Below, in pieces: positions 20,701 to 33,429 of a stretch of DNA of 64,000 bases. A model generated the notes under the pieces. It did no database searches, was not told the DNA's origin, and was given only the letters and a program-made list of their open reading frames with translations. The DNA is from CBDCCT01 sp965214995. GTDB taxonomy: Bacteria > Deinococcota > Deinococci > Deinococcales > Trueperaceae. Numbering within the stretch: position 1 is the stretch's first letter; each line of letters opens with the position of its first letter. The DNA lies in NCBI GenBank assembly GCA_965214995.1, contig CBDCCT010000002.1, positions 62,001-126,000 of the forward strand. The letters are read 5' to 3'. The translations under genes and the position numbers were made by a program.

Positions 20701-21222
20701 TTAGGGATCCCTTAGTTACTTTTATATAGCTTATTAAGAAGAATAGTTCCCTATATTTTTATAGACTAATTATTTTTTCTAAGTATTAATAATAATATTT
20801 TAGAAAACTTATATATTACTAATATTAGTTAAGTTATATTATTTAAATCTAGTATAGTAACGATCTAGTCTATAGTTAATATTCTAAATAGGGTTATTTT
20901 AAAGGGTATAGGCTAGAGATTTCTAAATAGCCTATAGTATTAGGTTTATATATATTTATATTAGGAATACTTTTTAATATATTTATATAGTTTTTTTTAT
21001 AAGGCTATATATATAGAAGGAATTTTATACTACTATATATACCCTATAAAATCTAGGGTGGAACTATTTATTATAGTATATTTTAAACACGTTCTTTTTA
21101 TATATAGGGGGTATATATAACCTATTATAAGGTTTATTAGTAAGATAGACTATATCTCTAACTAATCTAAACCTTAATCTAGATAAAGCCTTAGGTAGAT
21201 TAGGGCATGTGTCTATTATACT
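17769..21222 (-). pseudogene. Element B integrase and 3' region
   Basis: The minus strand at about 20,640-21,170 reads RLYIPPIYKKNVFKIYY, FHPRFYRVYSSIKF and a damaged HHCC zinc region, then FRILTIDWIVTILDLNN, VIYKFSKILLLI and GIPKNIILDYNTR. This is the gypsy integrase zinc domain and DDE core (TIDWI...VSDRDT form). The remaining about 2.8 kb toward the left LTR is downstream of the core and was not identified; it is heavily RIP-mutated. Confidence 0.8.
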
Positions 21223-21309
21223 ATTAAATTATATAATAAAAAGAGAAGAAAGTTGGCCATCTATAGCGCGCACACGTTAATAAACTTCTACTCTTATTTA
21301 TCTTACTAC

Positions 21310-21714
21310 TATCGATGGGCAGGGTGTGAATGCCTCTCATAAGCTGGAGGCAGGCTAGCTAGTGAAGCTCTACTAAAAATATCTCTAAAGGCTTATATAA
21401 AATAATATATAAATAATCACTAATCTACTACTAGGTAGGAGGAAAAATAAAAAAAAGAAGATTTAATAGTTTTCTATCTATCTAGCTACCTATCTATATA
21501 TATATATTTATATATATATATAGATAGTCCCTAGAAACTAGGCTCTACTACTAGCTCTAGGCTATTAGTAGTACTATAGTATACTATTTAACTAATAAGT
21601 ATAATATATTATCTAATCTAGAAGTAATAGCTTACTACTAAATATAAGGTATAATAAGATATAAAATATAAAAAATAAAAAATAAAAAATAAACTCCTAG
21701 CTTACTTTTCTATA
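21310..21714 (-). repeat. Element C LTR, left copy (405 bp)
   Basis: Pairs with 31,511-31,915. Its outer 60 bases are nearly free of RIP (ATCGATGGGCAGGGTGTGAA, GCTGGAGGCAGGC); the rest is converted. It contains a (TA)n stretch and an A-rich (AAAAAAT)n segment. Confidence 0.93.
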
Positions 21715-24619
21715 TATATCCTTTATCTAAGCTCGTCCCTTAAGCTTTAAATTAAGTAGGAAAGGAAAAGGGAGGAAATAATTCTCTAATAGATAAAGAA
21801 ATATAAAGCTAGGTAGTATTACTATAGTACTAATAGATAAGATATAAGAAATAGAAAATAATTATATTTAGGAATATATAAAAGAAAGAATAGTCTATAT
21901 ATAATAATAATTTTAAGAAAAGAAAGAGACTATAATTAATACTATTACTATTACTAAGCTATACTACTAGGTCTAATACTAGAACCTATATTCTCCCTAG
22001 CTACCTCCTTATATAACTTATAGGTAGTCTACTTTAATATTATTACTAAGATATAAGAGAACCTATTTACTAGGTCCTTATTATTATCTAGCTAGAAGAT
22101 AAGGCCTTCTATAAGCTTAGTAGTATCTTTAGGCTTATTTTAAGGAAAAGTACTAGCTAGCCCTATAAATAAGGGGTCTTAAGTTACTATAAGCTTAATA
22201 AAGTAGTAATATAACTAAATATATAAGGGAATATCCTTAAGTAGACTTTTCTTATCCTTCTTTTCCTTTTTATTAATAGCTCTATTATTAGTACTAACTA
22301 ATATTATCTCTACCTAGGGCTTAGTAGGTAAAGTATTAAGGATATACTTCTTATCCTATACCTCTTAGTCTCTATTTATAGAGTTCTTTTTCTTACTTAA
22401 TAGCTCCCTAATTCCTTTATTAAGCCCTTTAATATAAGGGTACTTAGGGGGGTATTAGTTCTATCTTAAAAATAAATACTTACTTTTAGTTACTATACTA
22501 GTAGAGATACTAATAGTTAGAGAATCTCTTACTAAACTAGGGATCCTAGTTAAGATAACTATTTAGACTATTACTAGTATAGTAGAAAAAGAAATAGTAG
22601 TAGAAATAGAAGTTATTAAAATTACTAAAATAGGAGCTCTCTTATTAGGAGTTATTAGAATAGTAAAGGTAGATATAGATATAGATATAAAAAAAATAGG
22701 GATTACTAGACCTTTACTCTTACTTCTTAATAGTTAATAGGGGGTAAGGATAGTAGTAAGACTAGTATTATTTATATAATTATATTTATATAATTCCTAG
22801 AATAGTTCTTCTACTAGGACTAAGTAAAAATTCCCTTTCTAAAAGCCTATACTAGTAAGGGCTTATTTAAAGATATAAGGGAGGGGATTATTATCTATTA
22901 TTACTATATACTAGATACTTTATATAATAGTCTTAAGGTCCCCTACTATAGCCTATAGGGTATAGTAGTATTAGATTAACTCTTAAAGAATAAGGATAAG
23001 AGTAGTATTATTAGTAGTATAGAAAGTTACCCTAGTATTTACTAATACTCTATAGGTATTTATAAGCCTATAAGAGCTACTAGTACTAAAGCCTAGTACT
23101 TTTTTAGTATTATAGCCCTATTCTTAGTTAAGGAAGATAAGGGTAGTATCTTTTTAATCCTTTAAAGTCTACTACTTCCTATACTTATTAATACTTTTCT
23201 TAAGTCTAGTATAGTAGCTATTATTATCTAGCCTATTATATAGCTTAGATAGATACTTATAGAAACCTACTATAAAATACCTAGGAATATTATTAATAGC
23301 CCCTAGTATATCTTCTAGTATAGTAATAACTACCTCTATTTACTATAATTATATCTCTTTTAAAAGCTTAGCTAGGTACTTCTAAATTACTAGGTCTTTA
23401 TACTCTATATTCCTCTTTATAGCTACTTTAAGAGTAGTATCTAAGCTATAATCCTATATAACTTAGTTAAAACTAGAGAGGGAAAGGATAGTATAGGTAG
23501 GCTTAGTAAGCTCTAAGCCTATTTTCTTTATCTTTCCCTTAGCTTATTATTAGGAGGGGTAAGTAGAAGAAATAAGGGTAGTATTAGAAGTAGTAATAGT
23601 AGTATTAATAGTAAAAATAGTAGTAGTAGTAGCTAAAATAAGCTTAGATTAAGTAGTATCCTACTTCTTACTAAATAAGACTATCTTTTAGTCTTATAGC
23701 CTTACTACTATATTAGTACTACTTAAGCCTATAGAGATCTCCTTAAGATCTTTATCTATAATATTTAAGGGGCCTATAGTAGTACCCTATTATTATTATT
23801 ATTATTATTACTACTACTATTCCTCCTACTTATAGTACCTAGTCTTATAGCCCTTATAGGCTTACTCTAATATAGTACTCTTTTATATTATAATATTATA
23901 AAAAAAATTAAAAAAAGTAAAAAAAAAGGTAGGAGGGACTATAAGAGAGTAAAAATAAGTATTTTTCTATATAATTTAATAGAAAATAGGCTTATAAAGG
24001 CTTTTAGTAGGTCTATTATTAGTTTTATTAGTATTTTAGAGGAAAGAAAGTAATATTAAAGGAAATATTTAATATATAAGGTACGGAACCTTCTAGAATT
24101 ATATTAAATTCTTTAAAGTCTTATTACTTAATATTATCTTTATTTCTTATTAATATTATTATCTCTATATTATTATTTACCTTACCTAGCTCTATTATTA
24201 TATTATTTTCTTAACCTTTTCTTATTATCCTTTATTAAAATTTAGCTAGTCCCTTTAGTAGCTATAAAAATAATAAAAAGGATAAGAAAATATAGGGGGT
24301 AGGAAAGCTAGTAATATAGAACTACTTCTAGGTACTAGAGTTTAATATAGGTAGGTATAGATAAGTAAGAAGTAGAGATACTAGAAGTAGTAAATTACTT
24401 CTAGCTTTAAAGTTTAATATAGGTTTTATTTATTATTTAGTAACGGTATAGTTATAAAAAATATATTATAATTATATTATTATATAAATAAGAAGTATAT
24501 ATATATAAAGAAGTAGAATATAAAATAATTAATAATATAAAATATTATAAAGGAAAGAATAAAGAAAATTATTAGTAATACTTTTATCTTATAGGAATAA
24601 CTACTACCTAGAGTTATCT
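21715..24619 (-). other. Element C extra 3' region of unknown content
   Basis: About 2.9 kb lies between the end of pol and the downstream LTR on the minus strand. At about 23,780-23,890 it reads, after restoring RIP changes, TILEQACKGCKTR followed by a long poly-Gln tract, so it probably carried an additional protein with a Cys motif. The rest is Ser/Thr/Glu-type codon sequence without recognisable motifs. It could be an extra ORF of the element or a further, undetected insertion. Confidence 0.5.
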
Positions 24620-27600
24620 AATAACTAGTATTAATCCCTATTACGTTTCTTCTATAGTATTATCTTAGGCTACTAGCTAGTCTTAGAGAATTTCCTAAAG
24701 AATAGTTCCTCCTTAAGAGTAGTATTTCTTTAACCTAGAACTAGCTATAGTTCCTTCTAGGATAGTACTATCTAGTTCCTTAATAGTAAAAGTACCTTTT
24801 TTATTATCTATAGTATAAATCTAATATAGTCCTAGCTATCTAAAGGTAAATTTATATTTCTAGGTATATAAAGTATTAATTAATAAGTTCTAAAGTAAAA
24901 CTATATTATCTAGCTCTAAAGGTTCCGTTTAAATTTACCTAGTATTATTAAAGAATTCTATACTTTTCTCCCTTATATACTAGAGGTAGGTAAGAGCTTT
25001 CTAAATATCTTTATCCCTTCTTTTAAATTATTAAGCTTAGAGAGCTATTAACTCCTCTATAGTATAAATTTATTTAAAAGGTAAGGTTACGTATATAGGA
25101 ATTTCTAATTTAATTATAAGGGTTATTTTATATCTATATAGTAAGTAGTAGGGTAAATATCTAGTAGAATACCTAACTATAGCCCTATCTATATATAAAA
25201 TAGCTAGGAAATAGTCTATCTATAATCCTCTTATTTTAGCTAGAGTATTAATAATTAAGGTATATCTATATTTAATTTATTTATTAGCCCTAGGGTTATA
25301 TAGGGAAACCTAAATATAGTAGAGGTTATATCTATCTAGAAGTTTTTCTACTAGTTCCTAGTTTTCTATTCCTTTATCTATAATAATCCTCTATAGGTAG
25401 AGGTAATAATATAAGAAATCCTTATAAATAAATTTAGTAATATATTATACTTCCTTTTATTATAAGAGGTAGGCTTCTATTTATCTACTAAAGTTATCCC
25501 TTCCTACTATAATATACTTAAATCCTTTTTCCTCTAGTATATAGGTAACGTCTATATTAATCCTTTAGAATAGCCTAGATAGGTAGGTTAGGAAGACTAC
25601 TTCTAGTAAGTAATTCTTTAATACTACTTAATATTTATAGTAATTTCCTATATATTCTTTAACCTATTAATAGGTCCTCTCCTACTAGTATCTATCTATA
25701 ATAAGCTAGTAAGTTCTTTTAACTCCTAAATATCCTTAGTTATTATAATAGGTATTAAATATCTAATCCTTATATTTCTACTTACCTACTACTCGTCGTA
25801 AAGGGATATTTTTAGTAGCTCTTTTAAAAAGATACCTTTCCCTTACTACGAATTTTAGTATATATTTCTAGAATTTAGTCTATTCCTTTAGGCTTATATA
25901 AATATATATAGGCTTCCTTAACCTATTAGTTAGATATTAGGTAATATCCTAGTATTCTTTACTATATCCTTCTTCTAGAGGGTTCTTATTCTAATCTATT
26001 AAATCTACTAGGTAGGCTATATTAACTATATTAATCTAATTATCTACCTAGTTATTAATATAGTTATTAGTCTCTATTTCTAACTAGTTAGAAGGTCTAG
26101 GGGGTTTCCTAAATAGTCTATCTATAGTAGTATACTTCTTTCCTAGTATATAATATACTTTAAAATTAAATATCTAGATTTATATAAGCTATCTAATAAT
26201 TAGTACTTCTAGGAGATCTATAGTAGTCTAGTTAAGCTATATAACTAATATATTAGTATCTAATTCTATAATAAAATAATAACTATATAACTAAGTATAA
26301 TTTTTCTTAAGGGCTTTAAGGAGTATCCTATATTTAAGCTTACTAGAGTTATATTTATACTTAGCTAGTATCTAAATTCTACTTTTATAGTAGATAGGGT
26401 ACTAAAATTTTAGTTTATCTAGTTCCTACTATATTAGTATAGCTCCCTAGCCTTTATTACTAGTATCTATAGTAAGGATAATAGGTCCTCTATTAATATA
26501 GTTAATTAGTTATAGTACTAATACTATAGTTAGCTTTATTTATAGTATTACTATAGTATCCTATTATTCTTATCTCTAAGTAAATTTAGCTTCCTTTTTT
26601 AGTAGTTAGAATAGGGGTTTAGTAATTATTATAAAATACTCTATAAAAATCTAGTAGTATATATAGATACTTAGGAAGGTATAGATATCCTTCTATATAG
26701 TATACTTAGTCTATTCTAGTATTTTTATTATCTTAGATAATTCTAGATACTTACTATTAGTATTATAAAGGAAACCTACTATTTTTAATCCTTAGAGGTA
26801 AAATTATAATTTTTCTCCTATAATAGTATATCTAGCTCTTTCTATATCTATAAGGATACTATCTAGCTATTAAAGGTATTCTAGAATAAAGTAGTATATA
26901 CTAGGTTTAATCTCTTTCTATTAGTAATTAGTCCTAGATCCTTTTATACTAATATTATCTATAAATAGGGTGTATTTCTCTAGGATATAGTCTACTAGTA
27001 TCTTACCTATAATCTAGATAAATTAGGCTATAGAATTAGTTACTCCTATAGGTAGAGTTATATATTAAACTAGTCCTAATAGTATTATAAAGGCTATTAA
27101 GTCCTAGCTTATAGGGTATAATAGAATTTAATTATATCTAGAGAAGAAGTTAATTAATAAATAATAAGAAAGTCTAGTAAATTTATTAATAAATTCTTCT
27201 ATATTTAGTAGTAGGTTAGTATCCTAAATAGTAACCTTATTAATATTTATTACTATATTAATTAACTAGTATTTCCTATTTAACTTCTTAACTAAAAACT
27301 AGGGGTTACGGTATAGCCTATAGCTTAGTTCTAATATACTATTATTAAGGCGCTATCTAATTATATTAATAACTATCTTATTAAGTACTTTAGGTGGCTA
27401 GAAGGCTACTTACTACTAGGCTTTATATAGTACTATCCTAATTATTAGTAGGTCTATAATCTAGAGTAATAAGGTCCTAATTTCTATAAAGTCCTAGACT
27501 AGTACCTTTTCCTAATTAAATAGTATATTAATAAGAAGTTCCTTTTTCTTTAGCTATAGGAACTTACCTACTAATAACTTATTAATTCTTTCCTAGGTTA

Positions 27601-29600
27601 GATAGCTTCCTTTCTTAATATCTAAGAACTTTAGTATAAAGTACTTATTATATATTTCCCTTAGCTTATCTAGTCCCCTTTCTTTTTTATAGTAGATTAT
27701 ATCTTCCTTCTATTTTCTAGACTATTTAGGGTATATACTATTAGATTAGTCTAAATTAATAGGTTTTATCTTATCTACTTTTCTTTTATATACTATATAA
27801 ACTAGATAGTTATTTTCCTATCCTTCTACCTAGTCGCTAAGATTAATTAAAATAGTAGGGCTACTTATAGTAAGATTATTTCTTTTTATATTAATAAGTA
27901 CTACCTCTATAATATTAGGAGAGATTCTCTATATATAAAAGGCCTTATTTTAACTATTTCTAATTTCTTTATTATTTTCCCTTTATTAGGCCTAGAGGAC
28001 TAGTCTAGAAGTATATAGTAGGCTACTAGGTAGTATATTAACCTTATTTATTATATAATTTCTTAGTATTTCTAAAAATATTCTAGTAGTAGTATTCTTA
28101 CTACTAGACTAAGTTTTTAAACTTTTTATACCTTCTATAGTTATAGACCCCCTCTTTAACTCTTTATTAACTATTTATAGATAGTATACTTCTTTATATT
28201 ATTTACCTATAATATAGTATATAGCTAAGTAGTATAAAGCTATATTACCTTTACTATTCTAGTTTTTTATTAGGTCTTCTTCCTTATTAAGCCCCTACCC
28301 GGGGAGAGACTTACTTATTAGTTTAAAGAAGGTTCTTTTCCCTAGGTTATAATAAAATATACTTATTTACTATATTTATCTTAGAGTTTAACGTTATAGT
28401 ATCTATCTTTATTATATTTAATATATATATATCCTCTTTTTAAAAATAAAACTCCTAAAAGTAATAGGTATTAGGGTTTTAGAATAATAAGGTAGTCTAT
28501 AACTAGTTATATATTACTAATATATATAGGTAGATCTTTAAGAATCCCTATAATAGAGGATAGAACTCTATTAATACTAATAATATAACCTATATTATTA
28601 CTCTTAAAGTAGGGCTATCTAGTATCCTTTACTAGCTTTTAGGAGTATAGGGAGATAGAGGAACCTCTATCTAGTAGTATATATATTAGAATAATCTTAC
28701 TAAATACTATTAAAATATATACTAGAGCTCTAGCTAGGTTTCCTCTATTATATACTATATTTATAGGTAAGCTTAGAGTAGTTAAGATAATATTAACCTA
28801 CCTAATAATTAGTTATTCTTCTTATTATAAGAGTTTTTTAGAAAATTTAATAAGTTCCTTTACTATAAATAGAACTTCTAAATTTATTATATCTATAAGC
28901 TTTAGGTACTAATTTACTAACTTATTCTTTCCTATAAGTGTTTATATAATAATTTCTTTAATTCTTTTAGTCTTATTAAAAGTTATCTTCTTATTATTAT
29001 TTAATTTATATAATTATCTATAACTTTCTAGTAGTAGGGGTAGGTTTAAGTATTATAAAGGCTATCTTATTACCTCTAGTAATATTATTCCCTATAGTTT
29101 AACTAGAATCTAGCTTAAGAGAAGTTCCTAACTAAGGTTACTATTTAGGACTATAGTATAATTATTATTAAAGGATTTATCTAGTATTTCCTTAATCTAA
29201 CTAATTAATAGGATATTTTTCTCTTTCTTTTACTATTCCTTTATAATTCTTATATTATTATTATATAGGGCTAATATATTATCTTTATACCTAGATCTAA
29301 TAGAAGTATCTTATCTAGCTATAATAGTTTTATCTATAGTAAATCCTTTAAGTGTTTTAATATACTAAATAGTTATAACTAGTTCTTTATATTTAATAGT
29401 AGTAACTATAGTAATAGTAGAAATAGTAGATACTATTTCTAGGAGTATATTCTTATATATAGCTATAAGCTTCTATAGCTTACTAAGTCTCTCTATCTAA
29501 GGAAGCCCTTTAATAATCTCTAGTTCTAGATAGGGTTTTCTATAAGTAACTATACTATTCTAGGTAATATATATTTCTCTATTTTTAATTATTTCTTTAA
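24620..29600 (-). pseudogene. Element C pol remnant (reverse transcriptase, integrase)
   Basis: The minus strand at about 26,940-27,080 reads TLPMGVTNSVAQF-like sequence followed by LFIDNISIKG, the RIP form of the FIDDI catalytic box. This is a reverse-transcriptase variant found in ascomycete gypsy elements. At about 25,500-25,740 it reads GYLGVKRTYQLIIDRY, VKEYIGNYHKHQ and RLFQRINIDVTYILEE, matching the integrase zinc domain and the start of the DDE core. RNase H lies between them. Borders are approximate. Confidence 0.8.
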
Positions 29601-31510
29601 TATAGGGGTATTTATACTACTAATAGACTAGGTTATTATAATAGTAATATCTACTACGTGGGTTACTTAGATAGTAGAGAGTAGTATTAGATAAGTAATT
29701 CCTCCTAAGTTTAATAATTTTTTTTTACTTTTTATATATACTATTATAGAGTTTAACTAGATTTACCTATAGGTTAGTATTATTTATTTTTATTTAGGTA
29801 AATTCTTAGGTAAGTTAATCTATAGTTAGGTCCTATCTAGTATCTATTCTTAGTGTTTCCCTCTTTAGAATAGTAGGTTTTACTTCCTACTACTTTTCTA
29901 GGATAGGTTTAGCCTTCCTATTATATAGGTTAGATACTCTTTTAAAATATTCTAGTTTATTACTAAGGATACTAATTAAGTCTAGAGTAATTAAGGTATT
30001 TACTAGAAAAGTAGCTACCTTTCTCTATTTCTTATAGTTATAATCCTTTAGAGTATCTATACTAATACTATACTTCTTAATAACCTTTTTCTAGGTAATA
30101 AAAGAGAGATTATAAAGAAATAACTTAGTCTAAGTTATTCTATTAATCTTTCCTTCCTATAGTAGCTCCTTAGATATAATATTAAATATCTAGTAGTAAT
30201 CCTTAAGCTTAGCCTCCCTATAGTAGGTATTAGTATATTTATATAAGTAAATCTAGAACTTATAGAGCTATTCTAGGTTATAGAATCTAAACTTCTTTAA
30301 GAATTCTTTCTTAAAGGTATCCTAATCTTTACTATAGGAGTTAAAAGTCTTTATTTATATTTAGATATATCTACTATAGTACTAACTAATCTCTTTAAAG
30401 TATTCTTTATTAGTATAGTAGTACCTATAGTAAATAGTTTTAAATCTTTTAAGAAAGTTAGTAGTACTATTCCTATTAAATAAAAAAAACTCTAGTAATT
30501 TAGGTAGTAGTATATTTACTATAACCTATCTTAATTTTCTATTAGTAACTATAGAAGGGGATATTTTTACCTAGCTAATAGTCTTAAGGCTAAAAGTAAA
30601 GGAAGTACTTCTAGGTCTATCTCTTTACTTATTTTCTTTTATATTTACTAATATATTTTAAATTAAAGATAAAAATATACTAATAACTAATAGGTAAAAT
30701 AGGTTAAATAATAGAGAGCTTTTTAAGTTATAATATTTCTAAGTATCTAGTAACTTCTTAGGATTAAACTACCCTTTAACTAAATTAATAAGACTTAAAT
30801 ATAAAGATAACTCTTCTTTATAAGAGTCCTTATATCCTATATAAGTAGATAGAAATAAATTAGATTTAGAAGATTATAAGTAACCTTCTAAATAAGATAA
30901 GGAAGAAAGTAAAAATAAAGATAAATATAATAATTATAAATTTATATACTATATTAATTCTAAAGCTAAATCTCTAAATAAATCTAAAGATAAATCTATT
31001 TAAATTAATAATTCTATACGAGCTAATAATAATTTCTTTAAGGGAATTACTCCTCTTTTATACTTTTCCTTTATACTTTTACCTCTAGTAAAAAGCCTAT
31101 CTTTTATAAAGCTTTTACCTTCTATAAAGCTTTTACTTTTTATAAGGATAAGACTCTTCTTTATAAGTCTATATATTATACTATACTGTGTTTTCCTAAA
31201 AATAAGATTAATTCTAAAATCTAGACTAACCTAGACTAGCTATAAATAAGTAATTTTCTAGATTATTATAGGTTATAAAAGACTTCCTATAATAGATATT
31301 TAATAGTAGCTCTAAGGCTTAGTATAACTCTATTCTAACTAGGTATATAGACTAGAGTATTCTCCTTTATAATAATTTTTTAAGGGGTAGGCTACTCCCT
31401 ATCTTTTTTTCTAAATATATTTAATTACTTCTAGCTTCCTAATTATTAATAATTAAAGCTTTAGTAACTATCCTTTACTCTTTATATTTCTACCTTACTA
31501 ATAGCTCTAA
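29600..31510 (-). pseudogene. Element C gag remnant
   Basis: The minus strand at about 29,620-29,670 reads, with Cys restored from Tyr, as R-C-Y-Y-C-D-N-P-G-H-W-R-Y-K-C. This is a CX2CX4HX4C nucleocapsid knuckle, which marks the end of gag. The upstream part toward the 5' LTR is A/G-rich with Lys/Glu-type codons, typical of gag, but has no specific motif I can name. Exact borders are approximate. Confidence 0.6.
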
Positions 31511-31915
31511 TATTAATAGGTAGGGTATAAATACCTCTTATAAGCTAGAAGTAGGCTAGCTAGTAAAGCTCTACTAAAAATATCTCTAAAGGCTTATATA
31601 AAATAATATATAAATAATTACTAATCTACTACTAGGTAGGAGGAAAAATAAGAGAAAGAAGATTTAATAGTTTTCTATTTATCTAGCTACCTATCTACGT
31701 ATATATATTTATATATATATATAGATAGCCCCTAGAAGCTAGGTTCTACTACTAGCTTTAGGCTATTAGTAGTACTATAGTATACTATTTAACTAATAAG
31801 TATAATATATTATCTAGCCTAGAAGTAATAGTTTACTACTAGGTATAGGGTATAACAAGATATGAAATATAAAAAATAAAAAATAAAAAATAAACTCCTA
31901 GCTCACTTTCCCACA
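31511..31915 (-). repeat. Element C LTR, right copy (405 bp)
   Basis: The left (inner) end is RIP-converted (TATTAATAGGTAGGGTATAA). The outer end is intact (TATAACAAGATATGAAAT, CTCACTTTCCCACA). On the minus strand the LTR therefore starts TGTGGGAAAGTGAG and ends in CGACA. Confidence 0.93.
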
Positions 31916-32264
31916 CTACCTAGAAAGTAGTAATTTAAAATCCTTCCTACTACGTTAAGCCTAATTAGGAAATAAGAAAAATCACACTAAGCCTAATTAG
32001 GAAAAATAAAAAGAGGGTATAAAAATACCTAATTTTTACCTTTTTCTATATTAGTACTAGTTTTACACTATAAAATACCACACTTTTATATATATTAATA
32101 TATATATTAAAATACTCGGATTTTTACGGAGAATTTAAATATATTATTTATATTTAATAATATTATTAATATTAATAATATTTATTATTATTATTACTAT
32201 TATTATTATTATTATTATTATTATTTAATATAATAATAAATTTAATATAAAAATTAGTTTTATT

Positions 32265-33360
32265 AGGGGTATTTATACCTTCTAAAAATTAACCTACTAC
32301 TAAAATCTAAAAAATAAGAAAAATTAACTTTAATTCTCTAAAAGATAACCCCCTAACCCTAGATAAAAATCTAGATTTTAATTTTACTTTTAAAAGAAGA
32401 AAGAATAAAGATTCTTTACTATTAGAGGCTAAAACCTTTTTAAAAGAAGCTATAGAGCTAGAAAAAAGCTCTAAAAATATTAATACTATTAATACTACTA
32501 TTAATAGTATTAATAATATTATTAATAATATTAATAAGAATTTAGGTACTACTAATAATAAAAACTAGATACCTTCCCCTTTTAATAATAAAGTAGAGAT
32601 TTCTAAATCTCCTTTAAAGAAGAAACTAGAGCTAAAACCTCTAGAAAATTTAAATAAATCTAATCCTACCCCTACTACTTGGGCTAAAGTAGTAGGTAAA
32701 AATAATAATAAAACTAATATTAATATTAGTTTTAAAGAATCTATTAATAAAAAAAAGGTAAGTACCCCCCCTAATTTAAAGGCTAATAAGGGGAATAGTT
32801 ATAAAGACTAATACTTAGTTTTAATAACTAAGGATAAAAAACAAGAATTTAATTCTTATATTTTAAAGGAAAGAATTAATAAAAAATTAAAAAACCAGCT
32901 TAATACTAATAATAATATTATTATTTCTATTAATAAAAATAGAAATAATAATATTATAATAACTACTAGAGAGGGGTACTCCCCTAATATTCTTCTTAAA
33001 AACTAGGATCTTTAGAAAGAATACTTTATTTTTAATAAAGCTATTAAAGATAGAGATTATTATAATCTTATTATTTATAATATAAATAATAAGATATATA
33101 ATAATAATTTAGGCCTTATTAATATAAAAAAGGACCTAGAGAAGGATAATCTAGGCCTTTCTATTATAGGAACCCCTAAATAGATCTCTAAAAAGGAAAA
33201 TAGGGCTATTAAACCTTATAGCTCTATAATTATTTCTCTTAATTTAGAAGGTAAAAGAGAGAAATATTTAAATAAAAAGATATTTATAGGGGGTAAGATC
33301 TCTAGGGTAAAGAAATTTATTTCTAAATCCCTAGAAAGAAAAGAAAAAGTAAAAGATTAA
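32265..33360 (+). pseudogene. LINE D ORF1 (gag-like) remnant
   Basis: With RIP stops restored to Gln/Trp, one frame reads through: KINFNSLKDNPLTLDKNLDF, then NPTPTTWAKVVGKNNN (a 'SWAxVA'-like motif common in LINE ORF1) and EYFIFNKAIKDRDYYNLIIY. It ends ...ERKEKVKD and TAA at 33,358-33,360. Asn-rich tracts come from AAT repeats. The zinc knuckles expected at the C-terminus are not visible. Confidence 0.7.
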
Positions 33361-33429
33361 AATACTCTTTAAGAGTATATATATTAATTATTACTAATAC
33401 TTATTAATATAATTAATAATATTAATAAT

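Larger units (their letters stand above)
21310..31915 (-). mobile_element. Element C: Ty3/gypsy-type LTR retrotransposon, 10.6 kb
   Basis: The innermost and youngest insertion, sitting in the 5' part of LINE D. Its 405-bp LTRs are identical in length and flanked by CTAC at 21,306-21,309 and 31,916-31,919 (a 4-bp TSD; the boundary can slide by one base). Minus-strand orientation is shown by gag zinc knuckle, reverse transcriptase and integrase running right to left. At 10,606 bp it is longer than a standard gypsy element, because about 2.9 kb separates the end of pol from the downstream LTR. Confidence 0.92.
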
